64,000 nucleotides of DNA from Candidatus Obscuribacterales bacterium (GTDB lineage Bacteria; Cyanobacteriota; Vampirovibrionia; Obscuribacterales; Obscuribacteraceae): the NCBI GenBank assembly GCA_019637435.1, contig JAHBVO010000002.1, forward strand, positions 1,279,519-1,343,518, written 5' to 3'. Below, one piece after another: positions 26,888 through 36,163 of this stretch. Below the pieces are notes generated by a model, which saw nothing but the letters and a program-made list of their open reading frames with translations, did no database searches and had not been told where the DNA came from. Every line of letters begins with the position of its first letter. The stretch's first letter is position 1. The position numbers and the translations under genes are program-made.

Positions 26888-27313
26888 CTAGCCCGCGGGC
26901 TTCTGGTTGTTGTCTGGTTTTTGCTTCTTTTGTGGCTCAACCGGCTCCGCCGGCTGATTGTCTAGCGGCGGATAGTAAGTCCAATTCTGATGCTTTAGCT
27001 TTTTCGTAAATCCATAGAGTGCTTTGACAGTCTCAGAATCATTCGCTAATTCCTTGAACGCCGGCATCACTCCGTGAGGTTCAGAGAGAAACTCCTTAAA
27101 TTCATCCAGGCTCACCAGCTTATTGGAAACAACGATGTCTTTGCCCGGTTTAATGACGTTCATTCCCATCATATGGCAAGCCTCGCAGCGAGCCATATAA
27201 ACCGACTTGCCGGTCGTTTTGGGATTCGCTTTCACGCGATCCGCTGCTGTCGCGGCGGTGTCGGCGACCACTGCAAACAAAACGATACAAATAGCGACGC
27301 GCAAAGCACTCAT
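26888..27313 (-). CDS. Secreted mono-haem cytochrome c
   Basis: 141 residues with a signal peptide (LRVAICIVLFAVVADTAATA). One haem site, CEACH (Cys43, Cys46, His47), and a likely axial Met83 in GVMPAF. The size and layout fit small class I periplasmic carriers. The C-terminal 30 residues are Pro/Gln/Lys/Asn-rich and probably disordered. It could pass electrons between respiratory complexes; no direct partner gene is linked. It lies upstream of hemA in the opposite sense of reading order but on the same strand after it. Confidence 0.85.
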   Translation of the reverse strand: MSALRVAICIVLFAVVADTAATAADRVKANPKTTGKSVYMARCEACHMMGMNVIKPGKDIVVSNKLVSLDEFKEFLSEPHGVMPAFKELANDSETVKALYGFTKKLKHQNWTYYPPLDNQPAEPVEPQKKQKPDNNQKPAG

Positions 27314-27626
27314 GAACTGCCTCCATCAAAATACTCTGAAATTGTCGCTGTGTTGGTGATGATAATCATCCATCCTTCGGACGATTATCTTAAAGGGTTT
27401 CAAACGAACTGAGCGCGGACCTGGCAGTGGAGTGTGAGACCGGCAAAATATAGAGCTGAGTCTGATGTCGCATATTTCGACACCGCGGATGGTGCGATTC
27501 CAGCTACAAGCCAACTTAAGACCCAACTGGGGGGGGGCTTATGATTCGGATGACTGGGTGTTCACGCAAAACTCACTTCGTTGACGCAGAATAGAAGTTG
27601 AGAGGTCTGCTCTGAGGTCGTTTCCA
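27314..27626. other. Gap between cytochrome c and SOUL genes, with a G9 tract
   Basis: 313 bases between divergent genes with no convincing coding frame. A run of nine G lies at 27529-27537, about 90 bases before the SOUL start. A short imperfect repeat (gatgataatcatccatcc) lies around 27357-27374. Promoters for both flanking genes should lie here, but none is clear. Confidence 0.45.
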
Positions 27627-28289
27627 ATGAAAGGCAAATCAATTCTTCTGCTTGCTGCTGGAATTGCTGGGATAGCCGGTATCGCATCAGTTATGTCAGC
27701 CAATGCCGATGCGAAATATGAAGAGCCCGGCTGGCAGAGCGTCAAAAAGGAAAACGAATTCGAGGTAAGAAAGTATCCGAGAGTGATAGCGGCATCCGTT
27801 AAAGTCACGGGCGGAGACAGTAACAAGATGGCGAACCGCGCATTCGGAGTACTGGCTGGCTACATCTTCGGCAAAAACAAATCGAGCAAGAAGATCGCCA
27901 TGACGGTACCTGTTACACAAGAAGTTGCGCCAGAAAAAATCGCAATGACGGTACCAGTGACCAAGACAACTTCTGGAAAAAGCATGACCATGAAGTTTTT
28001 CATGCCTTCTAAATACGATCTGGATACGCTGCCGGAACCTGAAGACAAGCGCATAGAATTCGAAGTGATTCCAGCTTGTTCGTACGCGACAATTAGATTC
28101 TCTGGGCTGACGGACGAAGATCGAGTGGAACGTGAAATAAAACGATTGCAAGGGTTCATACAATCGAACGGTTTTGTTACTACCGGCGAGCCCGTTCTTG
28201 CCGTCTACAATCCACCCTGGACACTACCTTTTCTTCGAAGGAACGAAGTTTGGATACAGGTAAAGACTGAAACCCAGGGGGATGACTGA
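27627..28289 (+). CDS. SOUL family haem-binding protein, secreted
   Basis: 220 residues. A signal-like N-terminus (SILLLAAGIAGIAGIASVMSANADA) is followed by the SOUL domain: EFEVRKYPRVIAASVKV, KKIAMTVPVTQEV, MKFFMPSKYDLDTLPEP and the C-terminal NPPWTLPFLRRNEVWIQV. SOUL/HBP proteins bind haem or other tetrapyrroles. KIAMTVPVT occurs twice (residues about 92 and 108), a short internal repetition also common in the family. GAGG lies before the ATG. Position near hemA and cytochrome c genes suggests a role in haem handling, but they are not in one operon. Confidence 0.9.
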   Translation: MKGKSILLLAAGIAGIAGIASVMSANADAKYEEPGWQSVKKENEFEVRKYPRVIAASVKVTGGDSNKMANRAFGVLAGYIFGKNKSSKKIAMTVPVTQEVAPEKIAMTVPVTKTTSGKSMTMKFFMPSKYDLDTLPEPEDKRIEFEVIPACSYATIRFSGLTDEDRVEREIKRLQGFIQSNGFVTTGEPVLAVYNPPWTLPFLRRNEVWIQVKTETQGDD

Positions 28290-28347
28290 GTCGCACACTA
28301 TGTCAAATAAGCGATAGCGAGGGAGAGCTACAGTCGCAATTCGTATA

Positions 28348-28375
28348 TAATCTCAGTTTCTATGAAACGAGATTA
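28348..28375 (+). promoter_or_regulatory. Inverted repeat immediately before the lipase-like gene
   Basis: TAATCTC, one A, GTTTC, loop TAT, GAAAC, GAGATTA: a 12-base-pair stem with a single bulge, ending four bases before the ATG at 28380. It covers the place where the ribosome site should be. It may be an operator or an RNA hairpin controlling translation. There is no T-run, so it is not a terminator. Confidence 0.5.
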
Positions 28376-28379
28376 AGTA

Positions 28380-30227
28380 ATGCAATCAACCAGAAGATGT
28401 CTGAGGTTCGTCAACGCTCGACATGTCGCTAGCTTTATCCTGTTCTTTTTAGCGATTTCGATTTGTCCGTCGGCGATCGCTCGCGATACTCAGTTACAGA
28501 ACATTCCGCAATCGATTGTCAATCTAGACTTATGCACGCTTGCGTATCAACTGTACCATCAGTCTCTGTGTCTACCGCTCGATCCGTGGTACGACAATTT
28601 GTCTCGGATCGGCAGCGACAGACGCAATAATATCTGTCGATTCACGCACGAATATGCTGCTACGCTTGGTCGGCCAGCCGCTGCTTCCATCGTTGCGACT
28701 GGCTTTTACAGTGGTCCGAACGCTGCGCGCGGTTGGAGCGATAGCAATCTCAATCTTGATCCTGTTTTGACAAACTACAAGCAACTGGATGTGAAACTGC
28801 CAGCTTTTACGCGGGACGGCGAGCGGTTTATCGCCGTGCAAGCTCCTACGTACGCTACAGAGAACATCAAAGAAATTGAAGTGGTGCGCTATAAAGGTAA
28901 GCCAGCTAGCTTCCCTTGTACAGATGTGGAAGAGGTCAGAATCCGCGAATATCCCGGTGGTGACGATCACTTGATCGCGTTTGAGGGCGGCACTGGTATC
29001 GCTGGTAATACCAACCCCGCATGGAGCATTATGGGTTTTGTTCTTATGCAAAAGACGCCCACTGGCTATGATGCTCATATTGTGTTTCGTGGCAGCCGCA
29101 GTGGCTCCGCCCTGAGCAAGACAATTTGGAAAGCGCAGGATTTTATTGGAGCGCCAAAAGGTAATCCGGACTGGATTACCGATCTTCGCAGCGGCAAGCA
29201 GGTGGAGAAGCCCTTAGTCAGCAAGGTTGGCAAGGTCACCGAGGGGTTCGCCGAGGCACTACCCACGATGCTCGGTCCGATTACGGCTTGCTGTCAGATT
29301 CTCGAACAGAAGTATCCAGCTCCTGAGCATATCTACGTTACCGGGCATAGTTTGGGTGCGGGGCTTGCCAGTCAGTTTGTCAGTGCCGCAACGCAAGGAA
29401 GTTTTGGTGACCAGTTGCGTCGGGACGTTAAGAGCTGGTCTTGGGACAAAATGTCTCTTATTGCATTTGCTCAACCAATTCCGGGCGATCCTAATTTCGC
29501 CGCGAACTTCAACAGGATTTCTCCGAATTCGATGCACTACTGGGTAGCGGGTGACGATGTCGTGGAGGCAACTTCCGGTCGCATTGTTGGAATGCTTATA
29601 GACCAGGGCGAGCATGTCGGCGTGCAAAAAAAATTGAATTTAGTTGCTGACTGCAACGACAATCCTCATGAAGTATTCGTTATCAGAGCCGGACTATTGA
29701 AGGAGTCAGACGCCTCATTGCAACAGCAACTCTGCCAACAAAATACCTGGGGCTATTACGACAGCCTTGCGAAGATGCTCGCCGGACAAGCATCCAGCTA
29801 TGTTTATCCTGGTGCACCCGAAGCAAAGATCGTGACTTCGCAAAATCTGCAAAAGGTTTTGCAAAATTACAATTTCAGCTCTGAGTTTGATCGTTGGCTT
29901 GAGCAAGTTTATGCCAAAATGATCGCGGACAAGGATAGCTACATCGGCTTCAAGTTTCAGAGTACGCTCGATGCGAGGCGGGCGTTAGTTCTGGACATCG
30001 TCGCATGGATGAGGAGACAATCCTCGAATGATAACGCGCAGGAACTTGATAGTCTGGTGGAAGAGTATCAACGCATAACCGGCAATCTTGGACTAACCAA
30101 TGAAGAGCAGTGGATTTATGGTGGCATGATCTTGTCGCGAATTCAAAACACTTCACTGACCGTCGATGAACTTCTATCGAAGCCCGAGATCAAGACTTGC
30201 ATTGAAGCAAATGTCGTAACCGATTAA
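28380..30227 (+). CDS. Secreted class 3 lipase-like alpha/beta-hydrolase
   Basis: 615 residues with a signal peptide (SFILFFLAISICPSAIA). The central domain has the lipase class 3 plan: AHIVFRGSRSG, then a long insertion, then the nucleophile elbow GHSLGAGLA with Ser324. Catalytic Asp and His are likely in the following VAGDDVVE and downstream GEHVGVQ/PHEVF segments. The last 190 residues are helical with no recognised family and probably form a separate domain. Export suggests action on external or envelope lipids. It is followed by a DUF3817 gene 57 bases later. A stable inverted repeat lies directly before the start. Confidence 0.78.
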   Translation: MQSTRRCLRFVNARHVASFILFFLAISICPSAIARDTQLQNIPQSIVNLDLCTLAYQLYHQSLCLPLDPWYDNLSRIGSDRRNNICRFTHEYAATLGRPAAASIVATGFYSGPNAARGWSDSNLNLDPVLTNYKQLDVKLPAFTRDGERFIAVQAPTYATENIKEIEVVRYKGKPASFPCTDVEEVRIREYPGGDDHLIAFEGGTGIAGNTNPAWSIMGFVLMQKTPTGYDAHIVFRGSRSGSALSKTIWKAQDFIGAPKGNPDWITDLRSGKQVEKPLVSKVGKVTEGFAEALPTMLGPITACCQILEQKYPAPEHIYVTGHSLGAGLASQFVSAATQGSFGDQLRRDVKSWSWDKMSLIAFAQPIPGDPNFAANFNRISPNSMHYWVAGDDVVEATSGRIVGMLIDQGEHVGVQKKLNLVADCNDNPHEVFVIRAGLLKESDASLQQQLCQQNTWGYYDSLAKMLAGQASSYVYPGAPEAKIVTSQNLQKVLQNYNFSSEFDRWLEQVYAKMIADKDSYIGFKFQSTLDARRALVLDIVAWMRRQSSNDNAQELDSLVEEYQRITGNLGLTNEEQWIYGGMILSRIQNTSLTVDELLSKPEIKTCIEANVVTD

Positions 30228-30284
30228 AATCGTATCGGCAGTTTCGAGGATATGGAATAGTCTCGACAGGAGCCTGGAGGAAAC

Positions 30285-30587
30285 ATGAGCACCATTCGTC
30301 AATTGCGAATAGCCGGAATAGCAGAAGGAGTGTCATTTATTGCATTGTTATTTATTGCAATGCCGCTCAAGTACGTGGCGGGCTATCCTCTGGCTGTGAC
30401 CATAGTCGGCAGTATTCACGGTTTTCTCTTCATCACCTATTTGATTGCCATGTTCCGCGCGCTAATTGAGCATAAGTGGGGCCGGAAGAAAATTGCCGAA
30501 GTCTTCGTCGCCTCGCTCTATCCATTCGGTACTTTTATTCTCGATCGCAAGCTCAAGCTTGAGGATAATGGTGGTGCGGCTCCTTAG
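30285..30587 (+). CDS. DUF3817 small membrane protein
   Basis: 100 residues with two or three membrane helices. RIAGIAEGVSFIALLFIAMPLKY, IHGFLFITYL and VASLYPFGTFILDRKL are the conserved blocks of DUF3817 (YdzA-like). The function is unknown in the family. GGAGG precedes the ATG. It is downstream of the lipase-like gene on the same strand and may be cotranscribed. Confidence 0.85.
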   Translation: MSTIRQLRIAGIAEGVSFIALLFIAMPLKYVAGYPLAVTIVGSIHGFLFITYLIAMFRALIEHKWGRKKIAEVFVASLYPFGTFILDRKLKLEDNGGAAP

Positions 30588-30640
30588 CTCCGCTGAACGT
30601 TGCTTCCCCTTTTTGTATGATTCTTGAATGAACAGGCCGT

Positions 30641-30813
30641 ATGAGTAACCTGAAGAGAATGAAAAGGATGTTTCGCGAACCGCTTGGTGTCCTGTTGGTG
30701 GTGAGTATTTTGCTGACCGCCTGTCATCGTTCGATGGAGAACGACGGGGGAACTCGAATAAGCTGCCGGTAAAAGTCATCGAAATGCAAACTGTTGATGC
30801 GGCGGACCAATAA
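30641..30813 (+). pseudogene. Remnant of a lipoprotein, possibly an RND adaptor N-terminus
   Basis: A 43-codon frame (30641-30772) encodes a basic start, a hydrophobic stretch and a lipobox: GVLLVVSILLTACHRS. After a one-base slip near 30757 the neighbouring frame reads NKLPVKVIEMQTVDAADQ and stops at 30813. That string resembles the start of mature RND periplasmic adaptors. The whole is far too short to be a working adaptor. It is either a decayed gene or a tiny lipoprotein of 43 residues ending at 30772. Both readings are tentative. Confidence 0.35.
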
Positions 30814-30909
30814 CTTGCTCTTTCACCGAGATTTTAGTTCTAGATCGAACTATGAGTCGACCACGGCCTTTGTTTCCGAATGAACTTTTCCACGCTGATT
30901 CGTGGCTGG

Positions 30910-32400
30910 TCAACTCTTGGGCACGGAGAGAATGTCCATTCTCTTACCAGACCATATAATTATGTCGTGAAGCTTGTTGTGATTTAACCTGGGTGGCTGT
31001 TCTGTTTTTGCGATGTCCTCATTCTCGGTTTCGGGTCGTGGAGTGATTGGCTCTTCGCCGGTCGATCTTTCGTTTTCACCAGCGTTACTATCGGTTTCGA
31101 TCTTTTTATGGACCATTTCCTGCAGTCCACTTTTAGTGCCAGCAACTGTCAGCTCAATTCCTGCGCAATTGCCGGCGTCGTCCCAGAGAAAGAAAGTGGT
31201 GCTTCCAGACCGCTTCCCGACAATTACGATCTGCGATTCTGAGATGACGAATGGTTCAGCGATTCCGGGATCTGCTATTGATGTTCTCACGACCCGGTTT
31301 TGTAGCTTGATTTGCTTTGGGTTAGAGGTTGGTACGTTCAGCCTTTTCGTAACTCTAAATTCGGTGATAGCAATTGGTGATTTCGACGATACGGGTAGCA
31401 CGGCCAAGTCGCTATTATTAGATCGATTAGAGAAAAAGTCATGCAATCGATTGATAATTCTTTCCAACAGATTGGAGTTCGCCCTGGCTACTTTGATCTC
31501 GATAGTCTGCGACTTTCCGTGACCGTCAGTTACTTTAATTTTTGATGTGCCTGGCGATTTGCCTATTAATGCCAGTTCTTGCTCCGATAGCGGAGCGTAT
31601 TCGACATGTTTGTGGTCGTAAATAGCGCAGCTTAGCGGTCTCGGCGATGTGATGATTGTTGCATGCGAAACGGCAAGCTTTATTGATCCAGATGGTACCT
31701 TTTGGCTTACCGCCGGATCGTAAGAGATTTTGCTCCGAAGGTCTGCGCAACGTTTGAGAAATTGAGCGTAGTAAGGATCGGGAGTTGGTTTTCTGTCAGG
31801 TGGAGTTGCATTCTTTTGCCGATGAGCAGCGCGTTTTTTTCCTCTGCTGATTAAATTGCAAACTTCGCCCAGCGCAATTTGATCCGCTTCTGATGCGTCG
31901 CACATATTCTTCAAACAATTCCGATCGGCGGACAGGTCCGCAAGATCCTGGTCGTGAGCGCCATGAATTCGCCGTTCGACTTGCAGCTTGATGTTGGATA
32001 CATGCCCGACATCGTCCCACACCACAATATTTGTGGTACCCCTCGATTTGCCCAGAAGCACAAACTGGTTTTCGGCAACAACTACAGGTTCAGCGACCCC
32101 TGGCTCACTTGTGAAAACCTGATTTATTTTATTTTCGGTGCGAAACAACCTTGAATGAGAAACCTGAAGCGCGACTTCGTGGATTGTAGGATAACTACTC
32201 AGCTCGAGTTCGTTCTTTTCCTCAGCAAAATCCTTTTTTGAGTCTGTCGACTGACGCGCATCTGGCGTGGCCAAAGCCGAACTTGCGCATTCGGAGAAGG
32301 CTAAGATCAGCGCAAAACCGAACGCCCTGAATAAATTTATCGATGAGTATCTAGTTAGATGCATCAGTTTATAGATGAGCCTGAATGCGGTGAACGTCAT
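30910..32400 (-). CDS. Secreted protein with three pilus/secretin N-terminal-type (CpaC-like) domains
   Basis: 496 residues with a signal-like segment (RAFGFALILAFSECASSALA). Three repeats resemble the N-terminal domain of CpaC/RcpA secretins: about 78-150 (VFTSEPGVAEPVVVAENQFVLLGKSRGTTNIVVWDD), about 228-300 (EYAPLSEQELALIGKSPGTSKIKV) and about 355-430 (TSIADPGIAEPFVISESQIVIVGKRSGSTTFFLWDD). The secretin channel domain is absent. The last 60 residues are Glu/Thr/Pro-rich. The repeats probably mediate contacts in the periplasm. An alternative start at the Met 12 codons in is possible. It may serve the Tad-like proteins at 16.6-18.7 kb, but that is inference. Confidence 0.68.
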   Translation of the reverse strand: MTFTAFRLIYKLMHLTRYSSINLFRAFGFALILAFSECASSALATPDARQSTDSKKDFAEEKNELELSSYPTIHEVALQVSHSRLFRTENKINQVFTSEPGVAEPVVVAENQFVLLGKSRGTTNIVVWDDVGHVSNIKLQVERRIHGAHDQDLADLSADRNCLKNMCDASEADQIALGEVCNLISRGKKRAAHRQKNATPPDRKPTPDPYYAQFLKRCADLRSKISYDPAVSQKVPSGSIKLAVSHATIITSPRPLSCAIYDHKHVEYAPLSEQELALIGKSPGTSKIKVTDGHGKSQTIEIKVARANSNLLERIINRLHDFFSNRSNNSDLAVLPVSSKSPIAITEFRVTKRLNVPTSNPKQIKLQNRVVRTSIADPGIAEPFVISESQIVIVGKRSGSTTFFLWDDAGNCAGIELTVAGTKSGLQEMVHKKIETDSNAGENERSTGEEPITPRPETENEDIAKTEQPPRLNHNKLHDIIIWSGKRMDILSVPKS

Positions 32401-32560
32401 AACCCGTTTCGACAGCGAAAGCCGACGTAAACTGACTATATCAAATGCGAAACGTGTTTGTGATCTTTGGCTTCATCTGGCCAAGTGTTGGAGGTTTCAA
32501 CGCGAGCGCAATGAGGAACCATGACACGTCCTAATATTGCTTTATAGTTTCTGAAAAAGG

Positions 32561-34522
32561 TCACGGTGAGGGCAGTGAGTCCGGATTCGGCACACCAATC
32601 CTACGAAACTTCCTTTTCAGAGACTCAATGAACTCCCGCGTCTCCTCGACCGGAAGCGTTTTCTCATTGACGATGTTCGTACCCATATCGCGCCATTGAA
32701 TCTTCACAACGCCATTCTCTATCGGAAAGGTTTTGAAACTTCCAGGAGGTATTCTGTTGATTGTCACCGCTTTTGGTGGCGATTCGATTCCTGCACTTTC
32801 GAAAACATCGTCGCGCACGTTCTCTGGAAAGATCTCGAACACCCACATCGGATCCTTTTCAATATCGGCGCTCCTCAAATAATCAGTTATGAAAAAGAAT
32901 CTCTTCTGTGCCGCCACGACTCGTACTGCGCCATTCTCAATCGACTTATCATCGTCGAACACTTTCACCCAACAATAAAAATTCGGTATCGTTGAATTCG
33001 TCCTCGTTGGTGCCTGGTTCAGCAGGCGGTAGGAAACTCGAACCGGTTTTCCAAGTTTGTGCGACATCTGTTTATCGAGATCTCTCTGTAGGATGCGATC
33101 AAAATCTTGCGGGGATGGAACGTTTGCTAACGAAAAATTATTGATTAAAACCTCGAAGGATGTCTTCCGATCCGCAAGAGCCTTAGCGCTTTGTCCCGTG
33201 GAATTATATGCCCCGGCGCGCAACAGATAAGCTTGCGAGTCGGTTGGGTTCAGTCGGATCACAGTGTTAAAATCCAAAATTGCGCGCTCGAAGTCCTTGC
33301 TCTCAATATACGAGAGACCGCGATATCTGTAGGCGAGGCTATCCTTTGGATTGAGCTCGATCGCCTTCGTCAGATCGCAAATTCCCTTCTCGTAATTCTT
33401 TTTGATGCGGCTGTAGAAATAGCCTCTGGCTCTGTAAATTTCGCCATTCTGGGGCGCGAGTTTGATCGCGCGGTCAAAAGTTTTTAGTGCATCCTCGACC
33501 CCATTCTCATCGTCTTTCATCAAGCGTCTGAGCAAGCCGAGGCATAGCAGGTTTGAGTCTGGTGACGGCTTCTGCCGAAGCGCACTGCAGAGGTCGGTAA
33601 GTTCATCTGATTGTCCAAAACTTTTTCCAAGCAGCGTTCGCGATACCCGGTCTCGAAATTTTATGCCATCCATGTCGAGTGCGGTGCGCAAATCGCTCAG
33701 CGCGGCATCGTAATCTTTCAAGTGAAGATACGCCTTGGCGCGGGAAACATAGTATCCACTAACCTCATGTGGAAAAAGTTTTACAGCTTCAGTTAGATCT
33801 GCGACGGCGTTTTTGTAGTCCTTCAACTGAAGGTATGCAATGCCTCGACAATAGAACGCAGGTGAATAGCCAGCGTAGATCTTTATTGAGCGCGAGCACT
33901 CTTCCACAGCCTTTTTGTAATCGTGCTCATCGATATAAATCCAGCCGAGGTGGCTGTAAAATGCCGAATTATTTGGATCGAGTTCGATTGCGCGTTTGAG
34001 ATCATTCAGAGCATCGCTGTTTTGGTTCAGATTGTAGAAATTCAATGCACGCTCCGCATAAGCGACGGCAATGTTGGGATCGAGTTCTATTCCTTTCGTG
34101 CTGTACTTCAGTCCTGCCGGAAAGTTGTTGAGATTTCGATTGGCGTACGCCAGATCAATATAAGCGCCGGCATCTTTGGGATTGACCTTGAGGGCTTCGG
34201 TGCTCTTTCTGATTATGTTGATGAAATCCTGATCTGTACTTGGAATTCTGTTCTGAACTACGGGATTGCCTTCTTTCCAATCAGGATCTGCAAATTCCAG
34301 ATAGCGTTCCATGTCCGTCACATCATCGCCGGTCTGTGTGACTGGAACGCCGGTGTTGCGACCGAAATTAGGATGTACAACTCCGGACCAGTTGGTACCT
34401 TTGAAATCATAGTTGGAAAGAGTCGCAGGTGTTTGCGACTGGTTTGATTTTTCTTCCGCCGCCCAGCATGTAGATGAAGTGCAGCAGAGGAGACTCAACA
34501 CCAATAGAGCAATTATTGCCAT
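32561..34522 (-). CDS. Secreted TPR-repeat protein with unrecognised C-terminal domain
   Basis: 653 residues from the ATG at 34522, chosen because it has GGGG upstream and begins directly with a signal peptide (MAIIALLVLSLLCCTSSTCWA); a longer frame starts at 34678. At least nine TPR units cover about residues 95-460, each with the A-x3-Y/G pattern and PxN/D ends (ALNDLKRAIELDPNN, AVADLTEAVKLFP, GICDLTKAIELNPKD). The last 170 residues are a separate domain of unknown type (PVRVSYRLLNQAPTRTN, then WVFEIFPENV). It is probably an envelope scaffold. It is divergent from another TPR gene at 34869. Confidence 0.8.
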   Translation of the reverse strand: MAIIALLVLSLLCCTSSTCWAAEEKSNQSQTPATLSNYDFKGTNWSGVVHPNFGRNTGVPVTQTGDDVTDMERYLEFADPDWKEGNPVVQNRIPSTDQDFINIIRKSTEALKVNPKDAGAYIDLAYANRNLNNFPAGLKYSTKGIELDPNIAVAYAERALNFYNLNQNSDALNDLKRAIELDPNNSAFYSHLGWIYIDEHDYKKAVEECSRSIKIYAGYSPAFYCRGIAYLQLKDYKNAVADLTEAVKLFPHEVSGYYVSRAKAYLHLKDYDAALSDLRTALDMDGIKFRDRVSRTLLGKSFGQSDELTDLCSALRQKPSPDSNLLCLGLLRRLMKDDENGVEDALKTFDRAIKLAPQNGEIYRARGYFYSRIKKNYEKGICDLTKAIELNPKDSLAYRYRGLSYIESKDFERAILDFNTVIRLNPTDSQAYLLRAGAYNSTGQSAKALADRKTSFEVLINNFSLANVPSPQDFDRILQRDLDKQMSHKLGKPVRVSYRLLNQAPTRTNSTIPNFYCWVKVFDDDKSIENGAVRVVAAQKRFFFITDYLRSADIEKDPMWVFEIFPENVRDDVFESAGIESPPKAVTINRIPPGSFKTFPIENGVVKIQWRDMGTNIVNEKTLPVEETREFIESLKRKFRRIGVPNPDSLPSP

Positions 34523-34868
34523 AGCAAACCCCGAAGCGACTCTTCCGTAGTATACACTCAGGTGCGGACGTGCAAGATTAGTTGACCGCCCTGGGAGGAT
34601 TTCGCACTTTTGTCCGCCATAATATGTGATACCGCGTGCGATATCAGATTTGTTACATGGCGTACCGGGAGGTTTCAAATCCTGCGTCTGAACCTCGTTG
34701 ACGTCAACAGACTGTGGGCGGATAGCTGGGAGCTACTGGTCGACGTGCTTTTCAGTTTTTCGTCGGAACCGAACAGGATGCGGAGCGCCCGGTTTGACAA
34801 CCTCTGGTGTTGTATCAATGACTCCGCTGTGGAATGTTTACAGCATGTAGTTCTGGGGGACGCACGTG
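34523..34868. other. Gap between divergent TPR genes
   Basis: About 346 bases if the shorter start of the left gene is right. No other coding frame is convincing. GGGGG at 34856-34860 is the ribosome site of the gene to the right. Confidence 0.4.
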
Positions 34869-35996
34869 ATGGAGGTTCCGGTTTGGGCTGTTTGGCTTGG
34901 CGGTAGCACGGCTTTGTATTTTGTAGATCGCATCTACCGCAACTATCGCTGGAGCCTTCTGCTAAAGGCTAATGCCAAACTGGACACTGGCAACCTTGAG
35001 GATTGTCTTGAATTTGCTGATGCGGCATCGAATCGTTTTCCTAATGACTGGCAGCCTTTAGTCACTGCAAGTTGTGCGTGCCTTCAGCTTGATGAGCCCG
35101 AGAAGGCGCTTTCATTTCTTTCTAGCGCTGAGAAGCTTGTTAAAAAAGTTCCCCCAGAACTACTTCAAAATCGTGCAGTGGCGCGAGCAATGCTGTTAGA
35201 CCCTTCTGGCGCATTAGAGGATGCTAGTCTGGCGTTAAAGAACGGCCGAACCAAAACACGTCTTCTAACTCAAACCTATGTCTATGTCCAGCTACACAGA
35301 TACACTGAGGCACTAGAGACCTGCAATGAAGCGATGAACCTGGTACCAGACTCCGATTGCTTGCTAAATCGGTGTTGGATCTATCTTGGGTTGAATAACC
35401 TAGATGCCGCGAAGGTTGATTGCACGCTGGCTTTTCAAAATCTCTCGAGCGCCGCAAAGCCCCGAGAAGTTGCTTTCGCTTTGCAGACTAACGCGATTAT
35501 TCTGTCTTTTGACGACATGTTTTCTGCGGCGGTCGAAGAGCAGACCAGGGCTATGGAACTCGTTAGGGATGATCCGTGGATGTTTATAAACAGGGCCTAT
35601 TATTTGTCGGTCGCAGGAGATTTGGATAAAGCTTTATTGGATGTCGATCGTGCCGATGAACTAGCGAAGTCTAACTACACGCGCGGCTACATTTTGTCTA
35701 ACCGAGCACGCATATCAATATTGAAGAACGAGTTGGAACGTGCCCGATTGCTAGCTGAAGAAGCCGTGTCGCGTTGTGGGCGTCCCGCAATTCTGTGCAC
35801 AAGAGCCGCGACATATATGTTAACTGGGAGGCTTGTCGAAGCGCAAAGAGATTTAGATAACGCTGAGCAGCTTGATCCAATGCACTCAGAGATTTATTGG
35901 TGGAAAGGTCGACTACTGGATATTCAAGGTAATGTTGAGGAAGCGGACCAGGAAAAGCAGAAGGCATTGAAGTGGCATTACAGACCGTACTTTTAA
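34869..35996 (+). CDS. TPR-repeat protein with N-terminal membrane anchor
   Basis: 375 residues from the ATG at 34869 (a GTG one codon earlier is possible); a GGGGG run eight bases upstream serves as ribosome site. Residues 3-20 (VPVWAVWLGGSTALYFVD) may be a membrane anchor. The rest consists of TPR-like helix pairs (CLEFADAASNRFPNDW, ALETCNEAMNLVPDSD, ALLDVDRADELAKSN, AQRDLDNAEQLDPMHS). No catalytic domain is seen. Likely a protein-interaction scaffold. Confidence 0.78.
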   Translation: MEVPVWAVWLGGSTALYFVDRIYRNYRWSLLLKANAKLDTGNLEDCLEFADAASNRFPNDWQPLVTASCACLQLDEPEKALSFLSSAEKLVKKVPPELLQNRAVARAMLLDPSGALEDASLALKNGRTKTRLLTQTYVYVQLHRYTEALETCNEAMNLVPDSDCLLNRCWIYLGLNNLDAAKVDCTLAFQNLSSAAKPREVAFALQTNAIILSFDDMFSAAVEEQTRAMELVRDDPWMFINRAYYLSVAGDLDKALLDVDRADELAKSNYTRGYILSNRARISILKNELERARLLAEEAVSRCGRPAILCTRAATYMLTGRLVEAQRDLDNAEQLDPMHSEIYWWKGRLLDIQGNVEEADQEKQKALKWHYRPYF

Positions 35997-36163
35997 GCCT
36001 GACAAGGAATGGAAACTCTCGCCTTCGCTTGCTGATGGTCGATACTTAAAGTCAGACCGCTTACCTAGACGTTAATGAATCTTTCGCAAACAGCGCTTAG
36101 TCACCAAGGCGAAAGAAATCAGAAAGAATCAAGTGATACGGTCAGCACATGAGGAGCGAAAGT

